Source: Rhizophagus irregularis
Lineage: Eukaryota > Glomeromycota > Glomeromycetes > Glomerales > Glomeraceae
Assembly: GCF_026210795.1 (NCBI RefSeq)
Contig: NC_089437.1
Coordinates: forward strand, 4,836,001-4,900,000
Direction of reading: 5' to 3'
Length of the DNA: 64,000 bases
Shown here: in pieces, positions 24,758 to 38,929 of the stretch
Layout: each line of letters starts with the position of its first letter
Position numbering within the stretch: position 1 is the first letter of the stretch
Notes under the pieces: generated by a model
Told to the model about the DNA's origin: nothing
Databases searched by the model: none
The model's input: only the letters and a program-made list of their open reading frames with translations
Made by a program: the position numbers and the translations under genes

Positions 24758-27050
24758 TAATAAAAATTGTTAATAATTACAAAAAGTAAATCACTCCATA
24801 AACTTTTTTTTCATCATGTTTATTATCTTGAAACATTTCTTGAAACCAATGAATGTTGAAAAAGAAAAAAAAAAGAAAAAGTGAAAAAAAAGGAAAAAAA
24901 AAGGAAAAAAAAAAAGAAAACAATAAAATCAACAAAAAACAAATAATTATCAAAGCCACGAGAGAGGAAAAAAAAATCATATCATATGATATCAATTACA
25001 GAGATAACTTAAATAATAACTTAATAACTTTTTTAGTTTATTTTTTTATTGTTTAACGGAAGATTAAGAAGATTAAGAAGATTACGGATATTCCAAGCCT
25101 GTTGATGAATTTTTTTCTTAAAAAAAAAATCAATAAAAAAAAATCAATAAAAAAAAAGTCTATAAAAAAAAAATCAATAAAAAAAAATCAAATAAAAAAA
25201 AATCAATTTAAACCAAATAAAAATAAATTAAATCATGTTTTTTTTCATGTTCATAAAACAAAGAAAAAAAAAAATGATTCGAAAAAAAAATAACGAGATT
25301 TTTTTATTTATTTATTTATTTGTTTAATTAAAAATGAATGACGGCGATGATTTTTTTTTTAAAACGTCAAAAAATATATATATATATATGTATAATAAAA
25401 GTAATTGAAAAGAAAAAATTTCGCGTTAAAAAGGAAAAAAAAAGTGAAAAATATTTCTCTTTGTTTAATTGAAATAATTGAAATTCACAGGCAAAATAAA
25501 CAAATCTTAATAAATTTAGTATAATTACGAAAATATAAAAGGGAAAATTTTTTTTTTTGTTTACGTACAAAAAAAAAATTTTTTTTGCCATACTGACTTT
25601 TGGTATATCCGGATAGTTTAAAGTCATACAAATATATCAAATATATAAAATTTATATAATATGTAATATATATATTATTAATTTTATTACCAAATTATTG
25701 TGTGTTATGTATACAGTATAAATTTATCAAAAAAAGTCATTTATCATGATATTATAATAATTTCCAATTAAGATTCTTACCGTTGATAAAAAAAATCATC
25801 ACATGTACATAATGTTACATTTTTTTTTGTACAATAATTATGTCATTTATATATATTCGGCCGTGCTGCGACCGTGTAACTATACTCGAAAATGTATTTT
25901 GACTAATTTGTTAGATTTCGTCTCACGATTTTTTTGTGTTGTGATTGTTGCGTAACTTGTACGTAAAACTTAAAGAATGGTCTTATGTATGACACTTTAT
26001 ACTTGTAAGAACGCACAATTGTACAATTGTGTATGCACTTTTAAAAAATTTTAATATACTTGTAAAAAAAAAAATACACTTTAAAAAAATTCAGGGCAGA
26101 CGATTTTCTTTTTTTAGTTCAAAGATGTCAAATAAAATATCTTAATATATTTCATATTTTTTAGATTTAAAAATACATTTTTTTTTCTTCTAATAATATA
26201 ATATATACTAATTACATACATATATAATAATTTTTTTTTGTTTTTTTTTTTTGATATAAAAATTTTTTTTTTTCTGTTTTTTAAAAAAATTCATATACCC
26301 AAATCCGCCTTTTCTTTCTTTTGCTTAAATTCGCTTTTTTCCCTCCCCTTAAAAAAGGAAATGAGAGAAAACGTCCATTCCTTCCATTAAATTATGTGAA
26401 TAAAAAGAAAATTGGTTCTCGATCTCAATTCCTCTGTTTTTTTTTTCATATAGATATTATATATACAAATTAAAAGGAGAAAAGCAAAATAAAATAAAAA
26501 AAAAGAGTAAGTAATAATAATTACTTCCCAACCCAAATTTTTCCGTAACCCAAAGTTTTTTTTTCTTATACAATAAAAAAAAAAAGTGGATTAGGGTATT
26601 AAATATAAAAATCTCCAGCGATTCTTAAAGTTGTAATCTTAACTATTTTCCATCTAAAAACTAAAAAAATATATATATAAAATATATATATATATATATA
26701 TAAAATAATAATATAATAAAGTTCTAAAAATACTTTTGGTAAGATAAAAGAAAAGAAAAAAAAATAAAAAGAGATTCTATACACAATATATATATATATA
26801 AGGATAATGATATAATAATAATATAAAGGAAAAGAAAAAGAGAAAAAAGAGTAAGGAGAAAATATATAATACTTTTTGGTAAGATATTAAAATCTAATAA
26901 TTATACAAAAAAAATAAGTGAGGATCAAAATTATTAAAGAATTAATCCTTTGATGAAAAAAATATTAGCAAAGAATATTACAAAGATTAGGTGATAACAA
27001 ATAAATTCAAATTCACGAAAAATTAAGTTATTATAATAATATGATTCTTC
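21896..27050. other. Homopolymer-rich gene desert left of nudE
   Basis: No supportable gene in 5 kb. Microsatellites seen: ATCCATTTA x4 (22286-22318), ACGCATTTCAAT x4 (23425-23478), GTGGTTATT (23876-23930), ATTT runs (24727-24755) and TCAATAAAAAAA repeats (25125-25205). Lysine- or phenylalanine-rich open frames (for example 24853-25056 and 25102-25293) are products of poly(A/T). 22500-22620 is less AT-rich but shows no coding signal. Confidence 0.5.
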
Positions 27051-27777
27051 TTTCCAAACCTATTTCTACGTTGTTCAATGTTCGTGGTATCCGTCACTTT
27101 AATATGTAATGGATGATGTTAAATGATGTTGTAATTATACTAATTAATAAATTATACTGATAAACCCATGTAGAAAGCATGTAGTAACTCGATAAGATAT
27201 AATTATCATTAAAAACGTTAATCCTCATTTTTTAATGGTGGCTTAACTTGTTTGGATGATTTAAAAGGCATAGATCTTCGCAACGCCAAACAATACTTTC
27301 CACCAGAAAGGAGGAAAAAAAGAAAATTACAAAGTGTAAAAAAAAATTTTTTTTTTTTTTTTCAAAAAGAACTAATTTCATGTGTCTTAAACGAATTCTG
27401 GAAATCATAACTAAACATATCAAAGGGCTGAGCTACATATGGGTTTATATGAACTTTTTCTTAAAAATGAAGCGACCTCCATCACGAACAATGAACGTAA
27501 AAAGAGCTTTTGGTAAAAAAAGAGAACGAAAAAAAAGGGGGGATAATAATAAATGAAATCATTAAAAAATTGTAATAATATAATAAATCATAAATTTGTA
27601 ATTCATTAGTTATCAACTTATTCAATCGTCTTTTTGGTTCGTTTGTTAAAAGTTGACGCCCTCTTCAAAGAGGAGAGGGATTGTTCTTATATTCTTCACC
27701 ACACAACTTCACTACCACAACACCATCGGACCAAACACCAATCGGACCAAACACCATCCGATACGACATTGGGTAAG
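27051..27777 (-). other. Downstream flank of nudE with a possible orphan terminal exon
   Basis: On the minus strand, 27310-27226 can be read LRRSMPFKSSKQVKPP followed by LKNED and a stop. Its basic, Ser/Pro character resembles the nudE C-terminus, but no clean splice acceptor precedes it. 27715-27770 holds short tandem copies of ACCAATCGGACCAAACACC. Both could belong to the 3-prime untranslated region or to an alternative last exon. Confidence 0.3.
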
Positions 27778-29214
27778 TTATTGAACTTTACTCATTGCGT
27801 TAGGTCTCATTTGATTAATTGACATTGAGAAAGCTTTAGACTTTTGAATAGAAGGGCGTCGATAAGCTCCCTTCATTGACCGAAAAGAATTATCAACTCT
27901 CGATTTCGGTGATGGTGGGGGAGATTGTGAAGCGAGTGGCATTGTTGTTGAATATGATGGTGGTGGTGCGAGAAGTGGAGAAACGAGTGAGCGGCATGAA
28001 ACAAGACGCGCTTCGATACTCTAAAAAAAATTAAAATTATCAAAAAGTTAAATAAAATCTACCTACATAATTTTTTTTTTAAAAAAAAACATTTTTTAAA
28101 GTTATTTTTTATTTACCTTTACTCTGCCAACCATTTCTTGAACCATTTTGACGGTATTTGAATTTTGATCTAGTCTTCCTGTATTTGTGGTTGATACTTG
28201 AGATACTTGAGATGGTTGAGGTGCTGGTGAATTATAGATTTCCTTCTTTGGTGGAGAAACAGGTTCTGAAGATGGTAGCGGTGGTCCTAGCTCACCATCT
28301 TGTTTGTTCTTCAATATAGCCAATTCAATATGTACATCTATAAAAATATAAATTCTCAATGAACAATCATTCCAAAGTAAAATATATTATGTTTCTGTTC
28401 AAAAAACCCACCTTTCAATTCGTCCTTAAGACGTTGTACTTGTTCAATTAAACTATTCTTGCCTTCTAATTCATTTTCGAGAATTACATTACGTTCAATT
28501 GCTTTATTGTATTTATTTTCTAAATCCAACAAAGAACTTGTTGCGGCTCTAAAATTATAATAATATATATTAGTTTTTTCTATTTTTTTTCTATTTTTTT
28601 CTATTTTTCTATTTTTTTTTTAAAAAAAAAACTAACCTTTCGTTACGTTCTAAATCATCACAATTAATCTCAAGGTCTCGTGTTTTAACCACAAATTCTT
28701 CCTGTAAGTTTCTTAGAGAATCCAGTTCTCTTTGCATTTGTCTTTGATTCTCATTAGCTTCAGTTTGTGCATGTAAATATTTTCGCTATATTTTTAAAAA
28801 AAAGATCCATAAAAAGGGATTAAAATATAATCATTTTTATATATAAAAATATCCATAAATATCTATTCTATTAAACAAACCTTCCACTCTTCAGAATCGC
28901 GTATTAAGGATTCATTTCTTGCTTTAAGTTCTTTATATTTTTTTTCTGATTGCTCGAGTTCTCGTTCTAAATCCTCTTCTAACTCCCTAGATGTCATTTG
29001 AAATTCTTCTAAAGCATTTTGTGTTTCGTTTAATGTTTCTTCCATTGACATAGAATAAGTTTTATAGTATTCAAGCTCTTCTTTGATCGAAGAAAAAGTT
29101 CTAATTTTTTTTAAAAAAAATAAGAAAAAAAAATAAGTTAAAAAAGGTTCAAAAGATTAAAAAAATTAATTATTATATATTAACGACCGAGATTTCCACT
29201 TACTTTCCAGTCAT
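27778..29214 (-). CDS. nudE: NudE (NDE1/NDEL1-type) dynein regulator
   Basis: Minus-strand exons: 29214-29204 (only 11 nt, MTGK start), 29100-28881, 28785-28637, 28548-28412, 28337-28117 and 28020-27778. The sum is 981 nt, 326 residues, with every phase consistent; animal and fungal NudE proteins are similar in length or somewhat longer. The N-terminus has the family signature: EELEYYK, ETQNALEEFQMTSRELE, DLERELEQSEKKYKEL and RDSEEWK (about residues 10-77). One long coiled coil runs to about residue 185, then a Pro/Ser-rich low-complexity tail (PLPSSEPVSPPKKE) and a basic end (RRPSIQKSKAF). In characterised fungi and animals NudE uses this coiled coil to bind LIS1 and the dynein intermediate chain for nuclear migration and retrograde transport; that role is inferred by homology. 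It stands alone, flanked by more than 5 kb of non-coding DNA on both sides. Confidence 0.92.
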
Positions 29215-32200
29215 TTTGAAAAAAATACGGGTTTTAAGGTTTTACAAATAAAAAGTTTTTTTTTTGTTGAAATTTAGGAGTGTTTTGTGAAATATAAAAG
29301 TATTTTATGTATATATATAAAAAAAACCAAATATTAAAAAAAAATAAGGGGAAAAAGAACTCCTTTTTTTTTTTGAAAAAGTATTTAAAATAGGATTGAA
29401 TAGGAGTATAAAATAAAGAAATTATATCAAGTATTCAAAAAAAGAAATAATAATGAAAAAAAAGTAGATGTGTATGTTATATTATAAATTTTAATTTCGT
29501 TTCTACTCCCTTTTTTTTTTCTTTTTTATTTTGGAGGTATAAAAATAGAAAAAAAAGTTCGCTCATAAAAAAAAAAGTTAATAAACCCAAAAAGTTTCGC
29601 TCGTATTTTTTTTTTCTAATTTCCAGACAAGCGTTCGAAGGAAAAAGTTAAACGAATTACGGGTTTTTTATAAGGTAAGGGGAAAAAAAAAAAAAAAAAT
29701 TATCTGAGCCAAGCAGGGCTTGTATTGCTTGTATTATTATTTTGAAATATAAAAAAAAATTTTTATATATATACATTAAGTATATTATTATATTGTAACA
29801 CAATAAAAATAAATAAATAAATAAAATAAAATAAAAAATTATATAATGTAATTTATCATAAAAAATATAAAAAAGTAAAATAAAATGAAAAGAATTAAAA
29901 TAAAGCAATATATATTTTATTATTATTATTATTATTATTTATTATTATTATTATTATTATATATAAATAAAAAAGCTAAGTTAATAAACTAAAATAATTT
30001 ATACAATCAAAAATTTTATAGAAGAACTCATTACTCTATAAGGATTAAGGAAAGAATGAGGGACATAAAAAAAAAAATTTGAAAAAATTGGGGGGATCAA
30101 TTTTAACTTGTCACACGCTCACATTTTTTCAGGTGACAACCTAAAAAACAAAACGCAAAAAAAATGATTAATATTCGCTTCTGAGGAGGGGGCTGAAATC
30201 ATTAAAATAAAAATTATGTCATCGTTTGCTTATTCCTATTTACTCATTAATAAGATGATTTAAGAGAGTACTAATTTTTTCGTCCCTTCACTATGGAATT
30301 GAAAAAAATAAAAACGGCCAAAAATTTTTTTTAATGATGTCAATTGTAAATGTAACACATACACTTGTAATTTCTCGGTCAAAATTTTTACCAATATTAT
30401 TTTTACTTTTTTTTTTTTTTTTTTTATTATTTTTTATTTTATTTATTTTAATAAATAATATAAACATAACTTTATGCGTGTGTAATTTTTAGCCCCAGAG
30501 GAAGGCTGAACCTTAAAAGTCGAATTGAGAAAAAAATAAATTTCCAAAAAAAAAATTTGTTAACTTTTGTATCAAAAAAAAAAGGTTTGTTTGTCACCGA
30601 CTAATTAAGGATTTGTTTCGGAAATATCTTTGGGTAAATATAATATAATTTGTCACACATCGTGAATACTTTCCTTATCGTTATAAAAAAAAAAGCGGGA
30701 AAATTTATTAAATGTCACAAGTCAATCCAAGAAATCGCGTGAATTCAACGTCCGATCTATTCCATCTTTGTTTCGAAAAGTAGGGCCCATAATAAAACTA
30801 ACCTTGTATGAATTATTGTATGAAATCTTTTGTAACTATACGCGATAAAAAATAGAAAATGGCAAAGTTTTTTGATGGGGTGCATTATTTTCTCAGTCTT
30901 TGTATAAAATATTTATAGGTAATTATTTTGAAGCAATTTTCAATATAATATATAATAATAGTAATTTCTTCTTTACTAATCGTGCATGTCAGATACTGCA
31001 ATCGAAAATAAAAGCAATTAAAATTCTTTGAATAAAAACTTTTTTAACTCTTTTTACTTTTTTTTCATTCGTTTTTTTTTTATGCATTAATAATAACGAT
31101 AATTTAATTTTAGTTAATCGTTTTTTTTTTTTTTTTTTTGTAACATTTTCCCCTAAATATGTACGATTGTACGATTGTATTGTAAATAATAATAATAATA
31201 ATAATAAAAAATAATATTTTTTTTGTAACAAGATTTCTATTGTAAATACTTTTTTCCCTTTATATGCATAGTTTTTTTAGGGAAGGAAACTTGTAACCTT
31301 TTGTTATAAGACCACAAAAAAAAAAAAAAAGGACAATATAAAAATTTTCAAGAGAAATCAAGGTGACACCATCATAATTTCATTAGTAAATTTGTATCAC
31401 TTCTAATATGAGGATTATTTTTGGTAATTTCGAAATGTTACAATTGGAGAGAGTCAATCATTCTCGTATACCTTCTTTTCAGAGTAATAAAACCCAAATT
31501 AATTCTTTTGTAACAGGAAGAGAAAAAAAAAAAACTATTATTATGATATATATAACTTCAATATTGTATAAAATGTAAAAGCAATTGGGCGTTCATTTCA
31601 TGCATTTCGAATGCATCTTCTTAAAAGGTCAAAATCTGGTTAATAGAAAAATTTTATTATCGAATAAAAATACCTTTTAATAATAATCCAATACAAAAAT
31701 AAGTAAAAGGTGGGAAATTTAACAATGAACGGAGATAATGACATGTTGGGGTGCATAACTATAAAATATTACCACAAAAAGAACAATTGTTATATTTAAA
31801 TTTTTCCCTCGAGCATGTCGGAAAATCTTTTTATTATATAATCTAAAAAAGTTTACTTAATTTTTTTTTCCGTTTTATTTGTCAAAAAAAAATTATTGAC
31901 AACAATGCAAAATTTCTAATTTGTATTAATAAAAAATCTGTCAAAAATACTTCAAAAAAATACATGAAAAATACTTGTATGATTTTATAAAAGAATACAT
32001 CTTTAGGAGAAAACTTGGTATTACAATAAAATTTTACATAATATTTTTTTAATATTCATAATTATTTATTAATATTTTATAAAAATATTTTAAAATTTTA
32101 AAATTTTTTCAACCAATTAAATTACATGTTCTTATAGGTAAATCTTAAACAAATAAAATTTTGCCCCAAATTTTTTTTTTTAACTTTAAAAAAAAAATCT

Positions 32201-32722
32201 TCACCAACAGGTTTTTATTTTTCTTATAAACAGGTTTTCTATTCACCTGAAAATATCGGTTTTATTGTAAGAAAATTCATTGTTCATTAAATTAAAACAT
32301 TGAACCAAATAAGGTTCAAGATTATCATAATATTATTATCGGCTTTTCGGTTTATTGGAATGTCTAATGAAAAAAACGTGTCGCAAAGAATCGTCACTCA
32401 CCGGATTATCATCAAAATTATTATATATATATATCTCTTTTAAAGGTTATTTCCGACCAATCTCACGTGATTTTCATGATGATCCGTCACCGCAGTAGAG
32501 AGATTGAAAATTAAAAATCTATTCGTCAATATTTATTAATCTTTTTGACAGAACAATGATTTCTTTGAATTATATTGTAAAAAATCATTTCTCCACATTT
32601 TTTAGGTTTTAACTTTATTCTATAAAGGTTTCGGAAAAAATATTGTTTGTGATTATTAAAAAGTGATGCATTCATTTTGCCACATAATAATAATAGTAAT
32701 GACAATAATAATAAAAAAGGTT

Positions 32723-32758
<36 letters not shown>

Positions 32759-35700
32759 TCCCCTAAAATTTTTAAAAGTGAACAATACGAAAAAAATGAA
32801 TCAGATAAAAAAAAAAAATCACTTATCACACTCAAATTCTATAATAACTTTTTAGATTCTTTTTTACTTCTTTTTGATCCATTTCATTAAAATGAAAAAT
32901 TTTGAAAAAACTGTAAGTTTATAAAATGTACATGTATGTATGCGTTGTCAATTAACCATTTGCGAAAATTTTCATACTGAAAGTCAATAAATGCTGCGGA
33001 CATGAACAATGGACTTTTAAACAATCGAATTCTTCTTTTGAATCTTTTATTCCAATTGCATTAGGATTACTCTTTTAAAGTTCAATATAAAAAATTCATT
33101 TTATAAAATAAATTGATCCATCTATATATAAAAAAAAATTTTTTTTTTCTTCTCTTACACTGGATTTCACGTGATCTAACTTATTTTACTGCGGAACGAT
33201 GAAAAAATGTTTAAAAACCTAAAAAGTAAAAAATATAAAGCAAATGTTTATATCGAAACATCGGAAACATCGAGACTAATACAATATTTAACTTAATACA
33301 TAAACTCCACAATAAACAAATTTATTATTATTACTCCACAATGTTTTATATAACGTCAACAATTATCGTGGCTTTCTCCGGATTTTCTATTTGTTTAAAA
33401 AAAAAAAAGATAATTTAATTTTCTTAAAAGATATGATGAAGTTTAATTACCCTTTTCGATTATTGGAGGATATATAAAATGACTACGTAATAATAATAGT
33501 ATATATAACTGGCTCCTTTCAGTTCCTCCCCTTGCATAAAATATAGACAATGGATAACGGGTTTATTTGAGAAAACCTATAATCCGAAAAAATGGGTTTT
33601 CACGGATTAATATGATTTATCTGATGTTAAGATCTTTTTTTTAACTGTTACTAGTAAACCGGACAATGGCGGAAATCATAATAAAAATGTATGTACCCCA
33701 CATTATTTTTTACAATTATATTATTTTATTTCCCATCACCTTTTGGTCCAAAAAAAAATATGAAAAAAAAATAAAAAAAAAATTTTAGATAATCCAACTT
33801 TCCTAAAATGGTTAATGTAGAAAAAATTTTTTAGTTCAATCACATGTTTTTTTAAAAAAAAATTTTTTTTCATAAAGGAAAAAATACAGGAATTGATGGA
33901 ATTCTAGGGTCAAAAGGCGTAATTGCGAAATTTAAAACAACAATAGATTCATTATTAAGATTTAATAACAGGTTTTAAATCAAAAAAGGAAACTAAACGG
34001 AATTAGAATCGGAATAACCTAATATAAATTCGAAAAAAAAAATAAATAAAATAGAATAAAAAACAATTTTTTTTTTTAAAAAAAAAGAGAGAGAGAGAGA
34101 GAAGAAAAAAAAAAAAAAATTTTTTTTTTTCCTTAAATGCATGTCACAAAAAAAAATCCTATTGTATTTAAGCTGATTGTAACAGACTTTATTGTTAAAT
34201 AATAATCTGGCTCGTACAAAATATTTTAAAATAGAATGTTTAAAATAAACTTGTTAAAATTCCTGTTTTCCCGAATCAAGATAAATTTTTTTTTTTTACA
34301 TTATAATTGATAAAGTATGATGTATTTTTAATGTCAATTTCCAAGGTGGTCAGAGCTCACAGGCATCGGTATGTCGATATCGGTACCTCCTTCCTAAATT
34401 GTAAGGTGAAAAAAAATTATATTTTTTCTGCGGCGTAAATCACGTGAATTAAAATCTAAAACATATTATCTAATAAAGGTAAATAATATGACTAAAACTC
34501 AAACTGCATATCTGTAAACTAAATCCAATAGGAATATCTTTGGGGTAAAAAATGCACGCCAAATTGCTTCATCCCGCAATCTAATTTTATATGAATTAAA
34601 TTGTCACCAGCATCCCATTCGGGATATGGGAACTATGAAATCACATCGCATCTAATTCTACGCATCATTTACTTTTTTAATATCTATTTAAATAATAATC
34701 TAATGGATTTAAATCCTTTAAAAATCTCGAAATTTTTTTAAAATTGACCTTTTTTTATCTCATTAAAAAATAATAGTTTATTATTGATTATTATATTTTG
34801 AAACTTTAAATGTATCTATCCGATGTCTTTCAAACAAAGAGTTTGTAAAATGATTGGTTGTGGTTATGGCGCAGTATTCATCACATCCCTCGTATCCCTC
34901 GTGAAAATTGAAAAAAAGTAAATTCAAGTGAAAAAGTGATATTTATGACATCAAAAATAAATAAATAAATAATAATAATAAATAATAATAAATAATAAAA
35001 ATAAAATAAGATTAAAAATAAAATTACTTTTTATTACTTTCATTTTCAAATATTTTTTTTTTTTAAATCATATGCCTGTCTTTGAAATTTTGATAAAAAC
35101 AAAGAAAAAAAAAACATTAATGAAATATAAAAAAATTTTCTTTTGGAAAAAAAAAAAAAAATTTTTTTTTTGTATTAAAAATCAAAAGATCAACTTCATA
35201 CACATCCCATTGTTCTAAAAATTAAGAAAGGAAACATTGTTTTTTATTGCCGAAAAAAAAAAAATCCTCCGCCGTTATATTTCTTCATGTGTATTTGAGA
35301 ATACCGACATTCATATGATATGTTTTATATATTCTTTTGAAAAAAAAAAAGAGTTATATTATATTTATCAAATTTCTTTATAAATTTTTTACGATATTTT
35401 TTTCCGGACGTGTCATGAGCTGTCAAACATTTACTTTCGTGACACAAATTTAACATTCCAACACATTATTATTGTAATACCTTGATAGGGAAATCAAACA
35501 ACTCTTTAGTTAGAAGGAAGATTAAGAAGGACAAAGAAAAGGCGTATACTATTGTTGATCGCTAGTTCTTTTTTTCACTTTCCCGCTTGTGTGCATGCAG
35601 ATTTAAAAAAGAATCCTTCTTTGGTATAATCTGTCTTATATTCATAAGACTTTTTGTTAAATTTGAAAAAGAAAAAAAATTTTTTTTTCTTACTTTTTTT

Positions 35701-38700
35701 TCTTAAAGTCTTAAAAAGGTCTTTAAGGAATTTTATATATATTCGAAAAATATTATGCTCTGAACTGTATTTGGTGATACATTGCACGTGACAATCGTGA
35801 CATTGGGACATTTTTCTTATTAAATTCCACGTTATTATAATTTATTATGTTAATTTTAAGGTAAACATTTTAAAAATTTTCCTAATTGAAATTCAAATAA
35901 TTTTATTATATTAAATTCTTAATACAAATCTGGACATAAACATTTATGTTCCCCACATAACTTATTTTCGTGTGACGATCCGTGATCATTTACATAAACA
36001 AGCAAATTAACATGTTTTTTAATTTTCGAACATGTCAACATGTTAAACATGTCGAATATGTCGCGTTTTTGAGGGTGTAACCTAAATGTCATTTCGTATA
36101 AGTTTTTGTGTGATATGCGCTAAAATTAATCGGTTTTATGTAACACATGTAAACTCATGTTAAATTCTTAATCTTTACGCGAACTTCAAATTGATACGAT
36201 TATACGATTTATTAAAATTTTATGATCATTTTAACTGCGGTCGAATCAAGTTCGCGTCGAACTGAACACTGTACAGTTTTTCTCCGGCAAAATTCGGAAA
36301 TTAACCTTTTTTTTTTTTAAAAAAAAAAATAATAAAAATACATATATGACATATATGACATATATGCTTACATGTATAAATTTCCCAAAATAAAAAAATT
36401 TCTTTTTTTCTCTTGAAACAATTCAAAAAAATGCATGCATATCAGTAAAATGTAATGATGAACATATAAAAATTCCTATTTTATGTATTTTATTTGAAAA
36501 AAAAAATTTCTTTGTTTTTTTTAAACCATGTGAACAAAAAAAAAAAAAATTTTTTTTCAAAAAAAAAAAAAAAAAAAAAAAAAATATTTTATAAAGAAAT
36601 CCATCAATCAATCACACGAGAAAATCTTATTAAACGCGTGATACTTCATTGTTGTAAATTTTTAAGGAAATTTTTTCTATTTTAGAATATACATGGCGTA
36701 AATTATAATCTAGGTTAAAATAATAATTATTAATCCTCCTATATTAGACAGACGTAGATATAGTCACATAGACATACTGTATGCAATACCTTCACCTGTT
36801 ACTATCGCAAGAGTTGTCAGAGAATATGCATTTTTATTTAAATATGATGCATCTTCTAACATATTACTTTATATGGTAATATCACTATAAAAGCCCATTT
36901 TCTATGTTTAAAACAATAAAAATATTTTTGGAATTTTTTTTCCTCCATAGAAAATTTATTTGGTAGCTTATGTCCGGAAATTATTTGGTGAATACCGAAT
37001 AATATTGTTCATATTTACCATATTTACGTATATTTTTTTCATTATGCATTCATAATCATTCATATCATTCATACGTTTGATACGCATACAAAACGTATAT
37101 ATCCGGTTATTTTTCGAATCAGTTCCGGTTCTTCCGTAAAACCCGTAAATCGTAAATCTATAGAGCCCTTTTTAGGTAAATAATAGAAACTTATTGTTTT
37201 ATATATATATATATATTATCTAGGTAATTTATATTATAACCTGATTACTGATTTACTGATTTATCTGATTTTATGATGTCACGCGAAAGATATGCATGTG
37301 GATGCATTGGATACGACATCGTATCACCACCGCGATATATTAATTTTTTCCGAATCCCATCCCAATTACTTTTTTTTTAAATCATCACATATTCACACGG
37401 GCAAGTTAAGCCTTTTTTTTTTTTTTTTGCGCCAAAAAAAAAAAAAAACCCATTGCATATCTATTTATATTAAATGTTTACTATAAACAATTTTTAGGCA
37501 CTTAAATACTAATAGTTGGAGATTTTTTGGCGTGCATTTTTTACTTTTTGATACAATTTGTTTTTTTTTTAAAAGATGATGAAATTTACGAAACTGAAAT
37601 CATGTTCTTTCAAAAAACTTTGTTGATTTGAAAAAGATATCTTTTTGAATTTTTTTTCATCATCATCATCATCAAAACATTTACGCATGTGTGCTCTGAC
37701 CATTATCAATAATATCAAAAAACCTGTTATCATGAATAATATTTTTTTTTTAAAAAAAATATATATATATATATATATATGTATATTTTTTCAAGTATTT
37801 CAAAAAAAAATCACATGTTTTTATGTGCATTTTTTTGGAGAAGTTTTGAAATTTGAATGATAAATTGAAAAATTCAAATGATTATGCTTTTTTTTTCAAA
37901 AAAAAAAAAAATTATTAATTGTTGTTAAAAAAAAAAAAAAAAAAAATGATGTAAATGAGAATTCAAAAGATTAAATAAAAGATTAAAGATTATTTTTTTT
38001 TCTAGAAAAAAAAAAATAATCTTAAAAAAAAAAAAAGATCGGAAAGTTACTTAAAAAGCTGGATTTTTATCGTAATGATATGTAATAATCTGTGGTGTAA
38101 AATTTATATTTGGTAATTAGTATATAAAATGAATTTCTTTTCTATGATTTTTTGTTCGTCATTTAACATTATTATACATTAAAATTTTATAATCGTATGA
38201 ATATACTTGGAACGGGGCATTATTGAATAATTGAATATGTTAACTCTATAAGTATATAAATATATAAGTGTTTTACGCCGTTAGCCTGTTAGCAATAATA
38301 GCAATAATAGCAATAATTGAAGTAACGTGATCAAAGAATATATAGAATCTATATTGTTGTATGAAAAACAAGTTAATAGCCCAGTTAACTTTTTTTGATT
38401 GTCGATAAAGATCTTGATAACAATTCTAAATTATACTCAGAAAACGCCAGAATACATAGTCAAAATTTTATAACCTTTTTTCTTAAAAAAAAAAATAATA
38501 ATAATTTTTTATAGTTAACACTATAATTGTATATGAATGGTTATAATATATATAAAATCTTTGAATTTACTTCTTAGATTGTAAATGTTTAAATTGTTTA
38601 TACTTATATACAATACATTTGCATAAAAATTACAAAAAATTAATGAGTCTTTACATTCTCAAAAGTGATTCGTGGTGGAAATCACAATTTATAAATCACA

Positions 38701-38929
38701 TGTGCTGATCAGCTGATTCGAACTTTCCATTTTTGGTTTACCATCGCACAGTATTCAAGTTATATAAATTGCATTATTTTGTCCATTGTCATTTGTCATT
38801 CATTTGTCAGTTGTGTTTTTATAATTTTGTCCTTCCTATATTTCGTGTCTGTCACGTCTTGGACACAACTCCTTTTATTAATCCTGAAGAGTGAAGACGA
38901 ATCTGCTTACATTTACCGTCACAATCATT
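29215..38929. other. Homopolymer-rich gene desert upstream of nudE
   Basis: Nearly 10 kb without a supportable gene, RNA gene or paired terminal repeat. Poly(A) or poly(T) runs of 9-30 occur every few hundred bases (for example 32730-32752 and 36560-36582), many as A-run next to T-run, giving small dyads. Also seen: (GA)n at 34088-34103, ACATATATG repeats at 36340-36370 and ATC repeats at 37658-37675. The stretch next to 29215 must contain the nudE promoter. An open frame at 38779-39042 begins without an ATG and overlaps the repeats that follow. Confidence 0.5.

Noticed and set aside
24853-25293. Lysine-rich open frames
   Set aside because: They are translations of A-runs in a region where all frames are biased; no start context, no family pattern.
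27634-27822. 62-codon plus-strand frame rich in His and Thr
   Set aside because: No ATG, built on a short tandem repeat, and overlaps the end of nudE on the other strand.
36423-36685. Overlapping open frames on both strands
   Set aside because: Both consist of poly-Phe or poly-Lys from homopolymers and mirror each other.
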